Shown piece by piece: positions 32,374 to 42,400 of a stretch of DNA of 52,544 nt; positions within the stretch are counted from its first letter, which is position 1, and every line of letters begins with the position of its first letter. The translations under genes were made by a program, and so were the position numbers. Under the pieces are notes generated by a model. That model was given only the letters and a program-made list of their open reading frames with translations. It did not search any database and was not told the origin of the DNA. Origin of the DNA: a bacterium (GTDB taxonomy: Bacteria > Ratteibacteria > UBA8468 > B48-G9 > DTJG01); the NCBI GenBank assembly GCA_021800535.1, contig JAJYYV010000011.1, forward strand, positions 1-52,544, written 5' to 3'.

Positions 32374-33206
32374 AATTTTAAATACAATTTGGCACATCTA
32401 TTGGCAAGAGCTCTTATTTTCCCTATTATTCTTGTTCTTTCTGTAACAGTTATAAAACCTCTTGCCTCAAGAAGATTAAAAATATGTGAAAGTTTAAGGA
32501 TATAATCGTATGCCGGGTAAAAAAGATTTTCTTTTAAAAGAGAATCCGCTTCCTCTTCAAATTTTTCCAGACACAGATTTAAGGTATCTATACTGGCTTT
32601 TTCAAATCCAAATATTGAATATTGTTTTTCTCTTTCTTTTTGTAATACTTCAAAACTAACACCTGAACCCCAATTAATATCAAAAACAGAAGATTTATTC
32701 TGAAGAAAAACAGCAATTCTATCTAATCCATAAGTTATCTCCACAGACACAGGATTAAGATCAATACCTCCTGCCTGTTGCATATATGTGAACTGGGTAA
32801 TCTCAAGACCATCAATCCAAACTTCCCATCCCACCCCCCATGCCCCCAATGTTGGGGCCTCCCAGTTATCCTCAATAAATCTTAAGTCATGTTTATATAT
32901 ATCAATACCAATACTCTTAAAACTCTCAAGATATATATCCTGTATATTGGCTGGAGGAGGTTTTAATATTACCTGAAGCTGATGATGCTGATAAAGTCTG
33001 ACAGGATTATCTCCATATCGAGCATCCTGAGGTCTTTGTGAAGGTTCCAAATAAACAACATTCCATTTTTTTGAACTAAGAATACCAAAAAAAGTTGCAG
33101 GGTTTAATGTTCCTGCGCCAACCTCTATATTATAAGGATGCCACCAAAAGCATCCTTTTTTAATCCAGTAATCCTCTAATTTTTTTATTATTTTTTGAAA
33201 TTCCAT
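32358..33206 (-). CDS. glyQ: Glycyl-tRNA synthetase alpha subunit
   Basis: A 282-residue class II synthetase subunit of the bacterial alpha2beta2 GlyRS. Conserved segments are QKIIKKLEDYWIKKGCFWWH, then EVGAGTLNPATFFGIL, VVYLEPSQRPQDARYGDNPV and a RLYQHHQLQVILKP block; SFKSIGIDIYKHDLRFIEDN and APTLGAWGVGWEVWIDGLEI complete the active site. The length is normal. The beta subunit gene, glyS, is not in the window, although it commonly follows glyQ; here the downstream side is the convergent TraK-like gene with a 16-base overlap. Divergent from the oxidoreductase pair across about 80 AT-rich bases. Confidence 0.97.
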   Translation of the reverse strand: MEFQKIIKKLEDYWIKKGCFWWHPYNIEVGAGTLNPATFFGILSSKKWNVVYLEPSQRPQDARYGDNPVRLYQHHQLQVILKPPPANIQDIYLESFKSIGIDIYKHDLRFIEDNWEAPTLGAWGVGWEVWIDGLEITQFTYMQQAGGIDLNPVSVEITYGLDRIAVFLQNKSSVFDINWGSGVSFEVLQKEREKQYSIFGFEKASIDTLNLCLEKFEEEADSLLKENLFYPAYDYILKLSHIFNLLEARGFITVTERTRIIGKIRALANRCAKLYLKFQGEG

Positions 33207-33286
33207 AAATAATCTTTTTTTTCTATTATATAATTTTTTGTTTTTTAAAAAAAGTAGTAAAATTATAACATCAGATTATATAAAAC

Positions 33287-34342
33287 ATGAAAAAAATAAA
33301 AAAATCTATTCTATTAACTGGCTGTGAAGCATGCGGAGAAGCTGCAATTGCTGCAGGCTGTTGGTTTTATGCCGGATATCCCATTACACCTCAAAATCGT
33401 TTCCCTGAATATATGAGTATGAGAATGGAAGAAGAAGGAAGAGTTTTTATCCAGGCAGAAAGTGAGGTATCTTCAATCAATATGGTCTTTGGTGCTGCAG
33501 CTGCTGGTTTTAGGACATTAACATCTTCTTCCAGTCCTGGAATATCTCTTATGCAGGAAGGAATTTCATATTTGGCAGGATGTGAATTACCATCTGTTAT
33601 TATAAATTTTAACAGAGGAGGTCCCGGATTAGGGGATGTTACCCCAAGTCAATCAGACTATTTTCAAACAACAAGAGGAGGAGGACATGGCGATTATAGA
33701 ACTATATCTTTATCTCCATGGACAGTACAGGAAATTTATGATTTCACATTTTTGGCTTTTGACCTGGCAGATAGATATAGAAATCCTGTCCTCATTCATT
33801 CAGATGGTCTACTTGCCCAACTTTATGAATCAGTAAAACTCAGGGCCGCAAAAAAAAGATTTATTAAAAAATCATGGGCAGTAAATGGATGTGATGGAAG
33901 AAGTCCAAATTCTATTAAATCTCTTTTTCTTACTCCCGGGGTACTTGAAGCCCATAACTGGAAACTTGCCAAAAAATATGAAAAAATTATAAATAAGGAA
34001 TCCAAATATGAAACCTATTATTGTAATGATATGAATTATCTTCTTGTAAGCTTTGGAACATGTGCAAGAATTGCAAAGGAAGCTGTAGAAAAAGCCAGAA
34101 AAGAAGGAATAAAAATAGGTCTTTTCCGTCCTGTTACTTTATGGCCATTTCCTTATAAAGAACTTTCAGAACAAATAAAAAAGGTTAAAAAAATTCTTGT
34201 TGTAGAAATGAATTTGGGACAAATGTTAGAAGATGTTAAAATCTCAGCATCAAAATGGAATGGAAAGATATTCTTTTATGGCAGACCTGGCGGAGGAGTT
34301 CCTGACCCTGAAGAAATATATAAAGAAATAAAGAAAAAATGA
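33287..34342 (+). CDS. 2-oxoacid:ferredoxin oxidoreductase, alpha subunit (VorB/KorA-like)
   Basis: A 351-residue subunit of a thiamine-diphosphate/iron-sulfur enzyme that oxidatively decarboxylates 2-oxoacids to acyl-CoA and reduces ferredoxin. Diagnostic segments are AAIAAGCWFYAGYPITPQNR, FIQAESEVSSINMVFGAAAA with the conserved Glu, RTLTSSSSPGISLMQEGISY and FNRGGPGLGDVTPSQSDYFQ. The C-terminal region (FGTCARIAKEAVEKARKEG and FRPVTLWPFP) is domain II. The length fits the VorB/KorA type. Its stop overlaps the beta-subunit start by 4 bases (ATGA). No gamma or ferredoxin (delta) subunit is adjacent. Branched-chain oxoacid versus 2-oxoglutarate specificity cannot be decided by eye. Confidence 0.92.
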   Translation: MKKIKKSILLTGCEACGEAAIAAGCWFYAGYPITPQNRFPEYMSMRMEEEGRVFIQAESEVSSINMVFGAAAAGFRTLTSSSSPGISLMQEGISYLAGCELPSVIINFNRGGPGLGDVTPSQSDYFQTTRGGGHGDYRTISLSPWTVQEIYDFTFLAFDLADRYRNPVLIHSDGLLAQLYESVKLRAAKKRFIKKSWAVNGCDGRSPNSIKSLFLTPGVLEAHNWKLAKKYEKIINKESKYETYYCNDMNYLLVSFGTCARIAKEAVEKARKEGIKIGLFRPVTLWPFPYKELSEQIKKVKKILVVEMNLGQMLEDVKISASKWNGKIFFYGRPGGGVPDPEEIYKEIKKK

Positions 34343-35088
34343 AAACAATATATAAAACACCTGAAAGTTTAACATCCAATATTTCTATTTACTGTCCTGG
34401 ATGCGGACATGGAATTATACAAAAACTTATTGCAGAAGTTATTGATGAGCTGGAAATCAGAAAAATCACAATAGGGATTGCTCCTGTTGGTTGTGCTGTT
34501 CTTTCTTATGATTATTTTAATTTTGATGTAACAGAAGCAGCCCATGGCAGAGCTCCTGCATTAGCAACTGCTATGAAAAGACTTTTACCCGGGAAAATTG
34601 TTTTTACCTATCAAGGTGATGGAGACCTTGCCGCAATAGGAACAGCAGAAATCATCCATGCCGCCACCAGGGGAGAAAATATTTCTGTATTCTTTGTAAA
34701 TAATGCAGTCTATGGAATGACGAAGGGACAAATGGCGCCAACAACTTTACCTGACCAAAAAACAACTACCACAACAGAGGGAAGAAATAAAAAATCACAT
34801 GGAAATCCTTTAAAAGTATGTGAACTTCTTTCTACAATTGATGGAGTGGCATATATTGAAAGAACAACAACTTCATCAATCGCAGGTATAAACAAAACAA
34901 AACATTCCATAAAAAAAGCATTCCAGTATCAAATAGACAATAAAGGCTTTAGCCTTGTAGAAATACTTACCACCTGTCCCACAAACTGGAAACTTTCACC
35001 AGCAGACTCTTTAAAATGGGTAAGTGAAAAAATGGAGAAATATTATCCTTTAGGTATCTTCAAAGATATTCCTGGAGCAAAAATATAA
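34339..35088 (+). CDS. 2-oxoacid:ferredoxin oxidoreductase, beta subunit (TPP-binding)
   Basis: A 249-residue subunit with the thiamine-diphosphate site: CPGCGHGIIQKLIAEV with the conserved C-x-x-C-G-H, IGIAPVGCAVLSYDYF, then HGRAPALATAMKRLLPGKIV. The TPP motif runs from GDGD (93-96) to N121-N122 (GDGDLAAIGTAEIIHAA, then VFFVNNAVYGMTKGQMAPTT). It forms the catalytic core with the alpha subunit. TGPTTLP-like family regions such as MAPTTLPDQKTTTTTEGR are intact. It is translationally coupled to alpha (4-base overlap) and shares a base with the start of the DUF1614 gene. The missing gamma subunit must be elsewhere. Confidence 0.93.
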   Translation: MKTIYKTPESLTSNISIYCPGCGHGIIQKLIAEVIDELEIRKITIGIAPVGCAVLSYDYFNFDVTEAAHGRAPALATAMKRLLPGKIVFTYQGDGDLAAIGTAEIIHAATRGENISVFFVNNAVYGMTKGQMAPTTLPDQKTTTTTEGRNKKSHGNPLKVCELLSTIDGVAYIERTTTSSIAGINKTKHSIKKAFQYQIDNKGFSLVEILTTCPTNWKLSPADSLKWVSEKMEKYYPLGIFKDIPGAKI

Positions 35089-35747
35089 TGGTTTTTCTTC
35101 CAATATCAATTTTATTTTTAGTATTACTTTTTGTTTTCCTCCTTATATTTTTGATTTTCTTTATTCAGTTTGAAGTTGTAAAAATAGCTTTAACTAAACT
35201 TGGACTTCCTCCTCTTATAGCAATTCTTATTCTTATAATAAGTATCATAGGAAGCAGTATAAATATTCCCATCCATTCAAAAGAAGTTCATACACATATT
35301 AAACAGGTCCAGCCGTTTTCTTTTTTTGCCCCCTGGAAAACCCCACCTATAGAAGAAAAACAAATAATTGCTGTAAATGTTGGAGGATGTATAATCCCTC
35401 TATTGTTATGTTTATATGTTCTAAGAAAAGCTCCTGTATGGCCAACTATTTTTGCTACAGCCATATCGGTTATAGCATGTAACAAACTTGCCAGAGTTGT
35501 TCCAGGCATGGGAGTAGTACTACCTGCTTTTATTCCACCGATTATTTCTGTAATTCTTGCTTTTATGTTTTCATTTAAAAACAGGGTGCCGGTTGCTTTT
35601 ATTTCTGGGGTTCTTGGGGTTCTTATAGGCGCAGACCTTCTTAATATCCCACATCTTGGAAATTATCCGGGAATAATGAGTATTGGCGGTGCAGGGGTAT
35701 ATGATGGAATATTTCTTGTAGGAATAATATCTGCTTTCTTATCCTGA
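35088..35747 (+). CDS. DUF1614-family membrane protein
   Basis: A 219-residue polytopic inner-membrane protein of unknown function. It has about six hydrophobic segments, beginning ISILFLVLLFVFLLIFLIFF. The family's recognisable features are IIGSSINIPI after the second segment, a VNVGGCIIPLLLCLYVLR loop-and-helix, and LGVLIGADLLNIPHLG with the late GIMSIGGAGVYDGIFLVGI. Its ATG overlaps the last base of the beta-subunit stop, so it is co-translated with the oxidoreductase. That suggests, without proof, a link to ferredoxin-dependent metabolism or transport. Confidence 0.82.
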   Translation: MVFLPISILFLVLLFVFLLIFLIFFIQFEVVKIALTKLGLPPLIAILILIISIIGSSINIPIHSKEVHTHIKQVQPFSFFAPWKTPPIEEKQIIAVNVGGCIIPLLLCLYVLRKAPVWPTIFATAISVIACNKLARVVPGMGVVLPAFIPPIISVILAFMFSFKNRVPVAFISGVLGVLIGADLLNIPHLGNYPGIMSIGGAGVYDGIFLVGIISAFLS

Positions 35748-35796
35748 TTAATATAAATTTTTGACATTAAATTATAAGTAATGGTTAAATAAAAAA

Positions 35797-36597
35797 ATGA
35801 TAAACATAATAGATTTAGAAAAATTTATTACAGAAAAAATTGGGAATAAAGAATTTAACATAGATGAAGGAAGAGTTTTTGGTTTATCAAAAAAAAGGTT
35901 TGAAAAGGTTATTGTCTGCTGGATGGCAACAGTAGAAGCAATTGAATTTGCTGTTAAAAATAAAGCAGACGTAATTATATGCCATGAAAGTCTGTTTCTT
36001 CCATATAATGCACCTCTAAAATCTTTTCAGGATATTCCAAAAGATTTTTTATCATGGAGCACCAATGCAAAAAGGATTGAATTACTTGTTAAAAATAATA
36101 TAGGGGTAATCAGAGTCCATGGCAGCATGGATAAATTTATAATTTTAGATGCATATATCAACCAGATAAAATTAGGAAAAATTGTATACAAAAATGATGA
36201 AAAATTTCATAGAATTGTTAAATTTTCTCCAATAAAATTAGAAAAACTCTCTTTAAAAATAAAAACCACACTTGGATTGAAAAAAGTTCTTATTGTCGGA
36301 AATAAAAATATAAAAGTATCAATAGCCGGATTTATATGGGGAGGACTTGGTCTTTTCTGTAACATAGATTTTATTGAAACAATGATTTCTTTAGGATGCG
36401 ATGTATTAATTGGAGGAGAATCAGATGAATATGCAATGCAATATATAAAAGATAGCGGAATTTCTGCGATTATTACATCCCATATGATAAGTGAAAACAT
36501 GGGAATACAAATTTTTTCTCAAAAATTAGCAGAAAAATTTAAAAATAAATTAGAAGTTATATATTTTGAAAATAAATTACCCTATAATTTTTTATAA
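35797..36597 (+). CDS. Nif3/YbgI-like metal-binding protein
   Basis: A 266-residue cytosolic protein of the NIF3 (DUF34) family. Seen are VIVCWMATVEAIEFAVKNKA, then ADVIICHESLFLPYN with the metal-ligand H-E-S-L-F, IGVIRVHGSMDKFIILDAYI with the H-x-x-x-D ligand pair, CDVLIGGESDEYAMQYIKDS, and IITSHMISENMGIQIFSQKL with the late His and Glu. All metal ligands appear present. The family binds a dinuclear metal centre; some members are called GTP cyclohydrolase I type 2, but this activity is doubtful for most. The gene stands alone after a 49-base gap with a TTGACA at 35761. Confidence 0.8.
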   Translation: MINIIDLEKFITEKIGNKEFNIDEGRVFGLSKKRFEKVIVCWMATVEAIEFAVKNKADVIICHESLFLPYNAPLKSFQDIPKDFLSWSTNAKRIELLVKNNIGVIRVHGSMDKFIILDAYINQIKLGKIVYKNDEKFHRIVKFSPIKLEKLSLKIKTTLGLKKVLIVGNKNIKVSIAGFIWGGLGLFCNIDFIETMISLGCDVLIGGESDEYAMQYIKDSGISAIITSHMISENMGIQIFSQKLAEKFKNKLEVIYFENKLPYNFL

Positions 36598-36616
36598 ATA
36601 TATCCTTTTTATTCTA

Positions 36617-37553
36617 TCAATTAATTAATTGTTCTATCAAATCACCCTTTCTAAATATATTTAGAAACATTCTTGGTCTCAAATAGTAAATTTTTCTTGT
36701 ATAATTTTTATATACTTTTCTTAGTAAGTTAAATTCATCAATCATTTTTTGATTTAATCGCAATGTTTCATAATCTATTATACTGTTATATAGCTTATTT
36801 ATTTTTATGATAAATTCTGAAAGAATGGCATACGAATCTGATAATTGAAAGTGTTGGAAATTGTGATGTTTTAGTGAATTATCTAAAAATCTATTTATTG
36901 ATGATATGGAATATTCAATTGGAATTTGGTCAAAAATATTAAGATTTTTATCAATTTTTTTTACAGCTTTTACAGGATTTTTTAATAGTTCTTCATAACT
37001 AATAAATATTCTTTTATAATTCCGGCTGTAATATTCTGCAAAAAGAACATATTTTGCCCATAGGAGTAAACCTTTTTCTAAATTGAAATTGTCTCTTTTT
37101 TTTAGCGAATGTGCCACCTCTAATGAATTTCTGTATATTAATATATAGTTTATTTCAATATTTAAATCTTTTAGAATTTTTTCCCAAAAAGGCATTAAAA
37201 TGCACATCCTTGGATCCTTTATGCCAAAAATATTACTATTTTGGTACTCTTCTTCTATAATTTTTAAAGCATTATCACTAATTTTTTGCGACAAATAAGG
37301 TAATTTTTTCTCTATATTTAAATATCGAATATCATCATATGAACTTTTTAAAAATGGCAAAAGTATGGAATCATTATATAGGGTAATTTTTTGATTTTCA
37401 AAATAACCCTTAGGATTATATTGAGAAGAAGGCATTAGCGTTTTTCCAATTGAAACACCTAAATTGTGCAAAACACCACCTTAAAGCAGAAGTACCACTT
37501 CTATGCATACCTAAAATAACAACAGCTTTTTTTCTATATGAATTTATATACAT
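36617..37553 (-). pseudogene. Sulfotransferase-family gene with a +1 frameshift
   Basis: The full reading starts at ATG 37553, two bases after the upstream stop and with GGAAG as ribosome-binding site: MYINSYRKKAVVILGMHRSG then TSAL. This contains the 5'-phosphosulfate loop (GMHRSGTS) of PAPS-dependent sulfotransferases. The frame is lost at TTA-AGG-TGG (about 37475-37483) and would end after 45 codons. One base later the next frame continues seamlessly as GVLHNLGVSIGKTLMPSSQ and runs 284 residues, through FGIKDPRMCILMPFWEKIL and YILIYRNSLEVAHSLKKRDN (3'-phosphate site). The total length is 3n+1. Either a recent mutation, a sequencing error or programmed frameshifting explains it; the downstream frame is otherwise undamaged. 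Confidence 0.85.
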
Positions 37554-37555
37554 TT

Positions 37556-38155
37556 TTATCTTCCAAAATGTGGCGTTATTCCACGTTGTTGCATTCTTTG
37601 TCTCAATGCCTGGAAATATGCTGTCATTTCAGCTCTTTCTTCAGGGGTTGTATTTGCCAACATATTTACTCTATGTTGAAGCATAACATTCGGATTAAAA
37701 TTTCTATGTCTCCATCTTCCTTGATTCCCATTTTGATTACCTGTTTCTGTCTGTATATGAGCCCGGAATCTTGCCATTCTTTGTTGCATTTGAGCAATCT
37801 GTTTATCTAAAAATTTATTTCTTTGGTCTAAAGGAAGTGAAAAAAAATGATGAAGCATTTCTTGGAATCTTGTTTGCCCAATTGTTCGCATATTTTCCCT
37901 AAAAACAACCTGTTTTTTAGCAGGAAGAGTTCTTATAGTTTGAAATATGTCTTTTCTTGGAATGTTTTTCATTTTATTAAGAAGAGGAACTACTTGTGAA
38001 TTTGGTATTTTTTTATTTGTAAGATATTTTAAAACCTGTTGATTGGAAAGTTTATTTAAATTGGGAGTTCTTTTTATCATAAAAATTATCACTCCAGATA
38101 TAATAGCTGCGCATAAAACACCTGCTAAAAGAATCAATTTCTTTTTTTTATTCAT
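37556..38155 (-). CDS. TM-anchored, Arg/Gln-rich protein of unknown function
   Basis: A 199-residue protein that I do not recognise. One N-terminal membrane segment (KKLILLAGVLCAAIISGVII) anchors it. The rest is helical and basic, with RTIGQTRFQEMLHHFFSLPL and DQRNKFLDKQIAQMQQRMAR, then a terminal TTPEERAEMTAYFQALRQRM, loosely like Spy/LTxxQ-type periplasmic helical proteins with two repeats of an L-P-x-x-x-R or T-P-E-E-R element. A strong AAGGAGG is 9 bases before the ATG. It lies between a prepilin and the frameshifted sulfotransferase, all on minus, so the three may form one operon. Confidence 0.75.
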   Translation of the reverse strand: MNKKKKLILLAGVLCAAIISGVIIFMIKRTPNLNKLSNQQVLKYLTNKKIPNSQVVPLLNKMKNIPRKDIFQTIRTLPAKKQVVFRENMRTIGQTRFQEMLHHFFSLPLDQRNKFLDKQIAQMQQRMARFRAHIQTETGNQNGNQGRWRHRNFNPNVMLQHRVNMLANTTPEERAEMTAYFQALRQRMQQRGITPHFGR

Positions 38156-38183
38156 AATTAAATTCCTCCTTGAATTTATGTTC

Positions 38184-38738
38184 TTACTCTTGAATTTGTG
38201 TTTCTACTTCTGAAGCCTCTAATTGTTTAAGATGACCATCGGCAAAAACAAAATTTCTTCTACCACCACCATGCCAATTTTCATAATCCCATAATAAAGG
38301 AATATAATCTAATCCTCCAGGAAAACGAGAAAATTGGACGGCTGATTTACCTGAAACGAATTGATTGTATTCATAACTTGAACCTTCTTTTGTAAAAAAT
38401 GATTCTCCATCATCAGAATATCCACTTTCTCCATTATCATCCGGGCAGTGAAAAACAAGAGGATTTTGAACATAAGATTTTAATACAACATTTATTCCAA
38501 ATAATCCCGGCTCTAAATTTAATGAAGGCATATTAATTGCAACAGGATAAATCTCGTTATTATCCATTCTATACATTTCTACTGCCAAATAAATCTGGTG
38601 TAAATTATTCATACAACTAATACTTCTTCCTCGTTCACGTGCAGCTGATAATGCAGGAAGAAGAAGTCCAGCAAGTATTGATATAATTGCTATTACTACT
38701 AATAATTCTATTAATGTGAAGGCATATATTTTTTTCAT
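38184..38738 (-). CDS. Prepilin-type protein with F-x-DGH motif (third copy in window)
   Basis: A 184-residue secreted pilin-like protein. The signal is [20 protein letters not shown], with Ala rather than Gly before the cleavage Phe and Glu at +5. The sequence continues with [33 protein letters not shown], a Cys-containing [10 protein letters not shown], and the C-terminal [20 protein letters not shown]. No Shine-Dalgarno lies before the ATG, which directly follows ATATAT, unlike the other two copies that share a double leader. The inverted repeat at 38747-38777 lies just upstream. It is smaller than the copies at 3403 and 45118 and is not followed by giant enzymes. Confidence 0.88.
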   Translation of the reverse strand: MKKIYAFTLIELLVVIAIISILAGLLLPALSAARERGRSISCMNNLHQIYLAVEMYRMDNNEIYPVAINMPSLNLEPGLFGINVVLKSYVQNPLVFHCPDDNGESGYSDDGESFFTKEGSSYEYNQFVSGKSAVQFSRFPGGLDYIPLLWDYENWHGGGRRNFVFADGHLKQLEASEVETQIQE

Positions 38739-38746
38739 ATATATTA

Positions 38747-38777
38747 AGACTAAAAAATTATTACTTTGGTTTAGTCT
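38747..38777. repeat. Inverted repeat AGACTAAA/TTTAGTCT upstream of prepilin
   Basis: AGACTAAA (38747-38754) and TTTAGTCT (38770-38777) form a perfect 8-base inverted repeat with 15 bases between arms, 9 bases from the prepilin start and inside the divergent gap to the isochorismatase-fold gene. The half-site AGACT(A/T) recurs at 44945, 44965 and 4247 near related genes. It is operator-like in spacing; no factor can be named. Confidence 0.45.
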
Positions 38778-38849
38778 AAAAAATTAGATTGAAAAATTTT
38801 TTATAAATTTTATAAATGGTGTATAATACTTTTTAGAAGGTATAAAAAA

Positions 38850-39431
38850 ATGGATAAAGAAATAATAAAATTTATTGGAAACCCCTCAAAGACAGCTCTT
38901 ATTATCTGGGATGTACAAAAAATTCTTGTAGAACATATTTTCAATAAAAATGAATTTCTAAATAATACTAATTTTCTTATAGAACATGCAAGAAAGCATA
39001 ATATTCCAATATTTTTTACAAAGATTACACCTCTTCCTGAAAAATTTGAATCACCTGTAAGACGTCTAATGATGAAACAAAGAATAAGAAATTTTCAGTT
39101 TACACCAGAAGGTCTTGAATTGGCAATAAAACCTCAGGAAAATGATATTATTATTGAAAAAAATACTGCCAGTATATTTATTGGTACAAATTTTGAATTA
39201 ATGGTACGAAATGCAGGAATTGATACTTTAATTTTTACAGGAATCGCAACAGAATATGGAGTTGAATCAAGTACCAGAGATGCCTTAAACAGAGGATTTT
39301 ATACGATAATCGCAAGAGATGCTGTCTCTTCCAGTAATAAAGAGGCTCATTTCCGTTCTTTAGAAAATATTCAACAATTATCTTTTGTCTTATCAAGTCA
39401 GGAAATTTCCGATATGTGGCTTCAGTTTTAA
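38850..39431 (+). CDS. Isochorismatase-fold hydrolase lacking the catalytic cysteine
   Basis: A 193-residue protein of the isochorismatase/nicotinamidase superfamily. TALIIWDVQKILVEH provides the family Asp (D21), IIIEKNTASIFIGTNFE the Lys (K104), and LIFTGIATEYGVESSTRDAL the nucleophile elbow. In amidohydrolase members this elbow reads C-V; here the Cys is replaced by Gly137. Loss of Cys for Gly is the state of the true isochorismatases EntB and PhzD, which hydrolyse a vinyl ether without a thiol. Amidase activity is therefore unlikely. No siderophore or phenazine genes are close. It is divergent from the prepilin and 14 bases upstream of the DUF748 gene. Confidence 0.85.
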   Translation: MDKEIIKFIGNPSKTALIIWDVQKILVEHIFNKNEFLNNTNFLIEHARKHNIPIFFTKITPLPEKFESPVRRLMMKQRIRNFQFTPEGLELAIKPQENDIIIEKNTASIFIGTNFELMVRNAGIDTLIFTGIATEYGVESSTRDALNRGFYTIIARDAVSSSNKEAHFRSLENIQQLSFVLSSQEISDMWLQF

Positions 39432-39445
39432 ATAGAAAATAAATA

Positions 39446-42400
39446 ATGATAAAATTTTTTATTCGTAAACGGAAATTACTGGGTATTATTTTCACTATAT
39501 TTATTATTCTTAATCTATTATTCTTTTTTATATTCCCTCCAATTATCAAAACAATTGCAATACAAAAATTGAGTAAACAACTCAATAGAAAAATCACCAT
39601 TAATAATGTATTAATAAATCCATATAAGTTTATGATAAAACTCCAGGATATTTTTATTTATGAACCAAAAAGTCCAACTGTTTTTTTTCATTGTAATGAT
39701 ATTGCATTAAACCTTAATCTTTTTTCTTTATTCAGGTTATCACCGATTGTCAGCGAACTCAAAATTAATCGCCCATATTTTCATATTGTGAGAGAAAAAA
39801 ATTTTCTTTATAACTTTTCAGATATACTCATGAAAAAATCATCCTCCAATAAAACTTTGTTTCATTTTCTTATCGCTGATATCTCCATTAAAAATGGAAG
39901 AATTTTTTTCAAAGATATACCAAAGAAAAAAAAGGATGTTGTAAAAAACATAAATCTTTCCCTGCCTTTTATTTCCAACTTCCCATTGTTTGTCAACAGA
40001 TATTTAACTCCCTCATTTTCAGCTGATATAAATGGCTCTCCTTTTACTTTAAAAGGAAAAACAAAACCTTTTTCAAATATAATTAAAACCTATTTTAACA
40101 TCACCATTAAAAAACTAAATTTGCAGGAATATATAACATATGTCCCAGTACCATTAAATTTTCGTCTGAGTTCCGGATATCTATCAGGAAATATACAAAT
40201 TTCATTTTCTCAATCTGTTAGAGAAAAACCTCTTCTTATAGTAAGTGGAGGATTATTTTTAAACAATCTTAAAATTACCAGTTTAAACAAATCTCCTTTG
40301 CTTGAAGTTCCACAATTTTATATGGGAATATCTTCTCTAAATCCATTTTCCAAACATATATACCTATCCAGAGTTAAAATTGTTTCCCCAAAAATTATGT
40401 TAGTAAAAGAACCCAATGGAATTTTGAACACAAATATATTTTTCCCTGTAAACAATAAAATTCAAAAAAAAGAAAAAACAATATCGCCATTTATTTTTGG
40501 TATTGGCAATATTAATATATCTAACGGCACAATTTTCTTTACAGATAAATCTTTAAAAATACCTTTTAATACACAGATACAAAAAATTAATCTTAATATA
40601 ACAAATCTTTCCAATCAAAAAGGAAAGACAGCACAAATGAATTTCTCTTCACAAACAAATTCCAAAGAAACCTTTAATATAAACGGAGCAGTTTGTCTCA
40701 ACCCATTAAATTTGCAGGGGAATTTTAATATTGGTAAATTAATCCTGACAAAGTATTATCCTTACTATGCAAATAATATCCTTTTCCATATCGCAGATGG
40801 ACAAATATTTCTTACAGGGAAATATGCATACTCAATTACAACTAAAAACCATACATTTGCTTTTTCAAATGTATTATTGGCAATAAAAGGATTAAAACTC
40901 AAGACAAATAATGGAAACACTTTTTTAGTAATGCCGGATATGAATGTTTTCAATGCAAATATAAATATGATTAACAAAAATATTATGATTGAAAATTGTA
41001 CCTTGAAAAATATTATTTTTAAAAGTTTCCGATTAAAAAATGGCAAATTTAATTTTTTGCCGCTTATACCTACAACATCAAATAAAAAGATTCCGCAAAA
41101 AACACAAAATACAAAAAAATGGACAATTGCTGTTAACAATATAGGACTAAATAAATGTTCTCTTCATATAACAGATAATGTCCCTAAAACTCCTGCAAAT
41201 ATTAATGTAGACAATCTATCAATTAAAATTTCCAATTTAAAACCTGATACAAACACAAAAAGTCTTATCTCATGTTCTTTTCTGTTAAATGGTAAAGGTA
41301 CAGTTTCTGCCAACGGTTATTTTACAGAAAAACCTCTTTCCTCTATACTTCAAATAAATACAGGAAATCTCTCTATTATGTCACTACAGCCATATCTTGC
41401 TGAACACTTAAATATTATAATTACTGATGGAACTTTTTCATCCAGGGGGATGCTGACATTTTTAACATTAAAAAATAAAAAACCTTCTATAATCTATGCA
41501 GGAAATGCATCTATTAATAATTTTAATTCTATAAACAAACACTACGGCAATCAGTTTCTTGCATGGAAAAATCTTTCGTTAAAACAAATGAATATCGGCA
41601 TAAATCCCAATCATACATCCGTAGAAGAAGCTTCTCTGAAAAATCTGTATTTAAATGTTGTAGTATATCCTAACAAAAAAATAAATCTTCTTACAATAGA
41701 AAAAGTTAATAAAACAGTAGGTAAAAGCATTAGTTCTTTACCCAAAACAACAACAGCAAAATCACAGGAGCAAACATATATTGGTAAAATCATTGTACAG
41801 AATGGACATATTAAATTTTTGGATAGAAGTATAGAACCAAATTATTCAATGAATCTAAGAAATTTTAATGGAAATATTTCAGGACTTTCCTCTTATAAAA
41901 CAAAACCTGCAGATGTCAATTTCAATGTAGATTTATCAGGTAATAGTAAACTTTCAATTAATGGACAGATACAACCCCTTGTTAAAAATATATATCTAAA
42001 TATGAATTTAAAATTACATGAACTGGATTTGGTTCCAGAATCTACTTATACAGAAAAATATCTTGGATATATGACCCGGAAAGGAAAACTTACACTCAAT
42101 CTTAAGTATCTCATTAAAAACAAAAATCTTAAATCGCAGAATATTATCAGGTTTAATCAATTCACATTAGGTAAAAGTGTATATAGCCCCAGTGCCACCA
42201 AACTTCCAGTAAAATTTGCAATTGCATTACTTACAGACCCATCAGGGAATATAAATCTTAATTTTCCTGTTTCAGGTTCTCTTACCAATCCAAAATTCAG
42301 AGTTGGTCCTATTATAATTCAAATACTTGAAAATCTTATTATAAAAGCTGCAACTTCTCCTTTTTCTCTTTTAGGTGCAATCTTTGGCGGAGGAGAAAAA

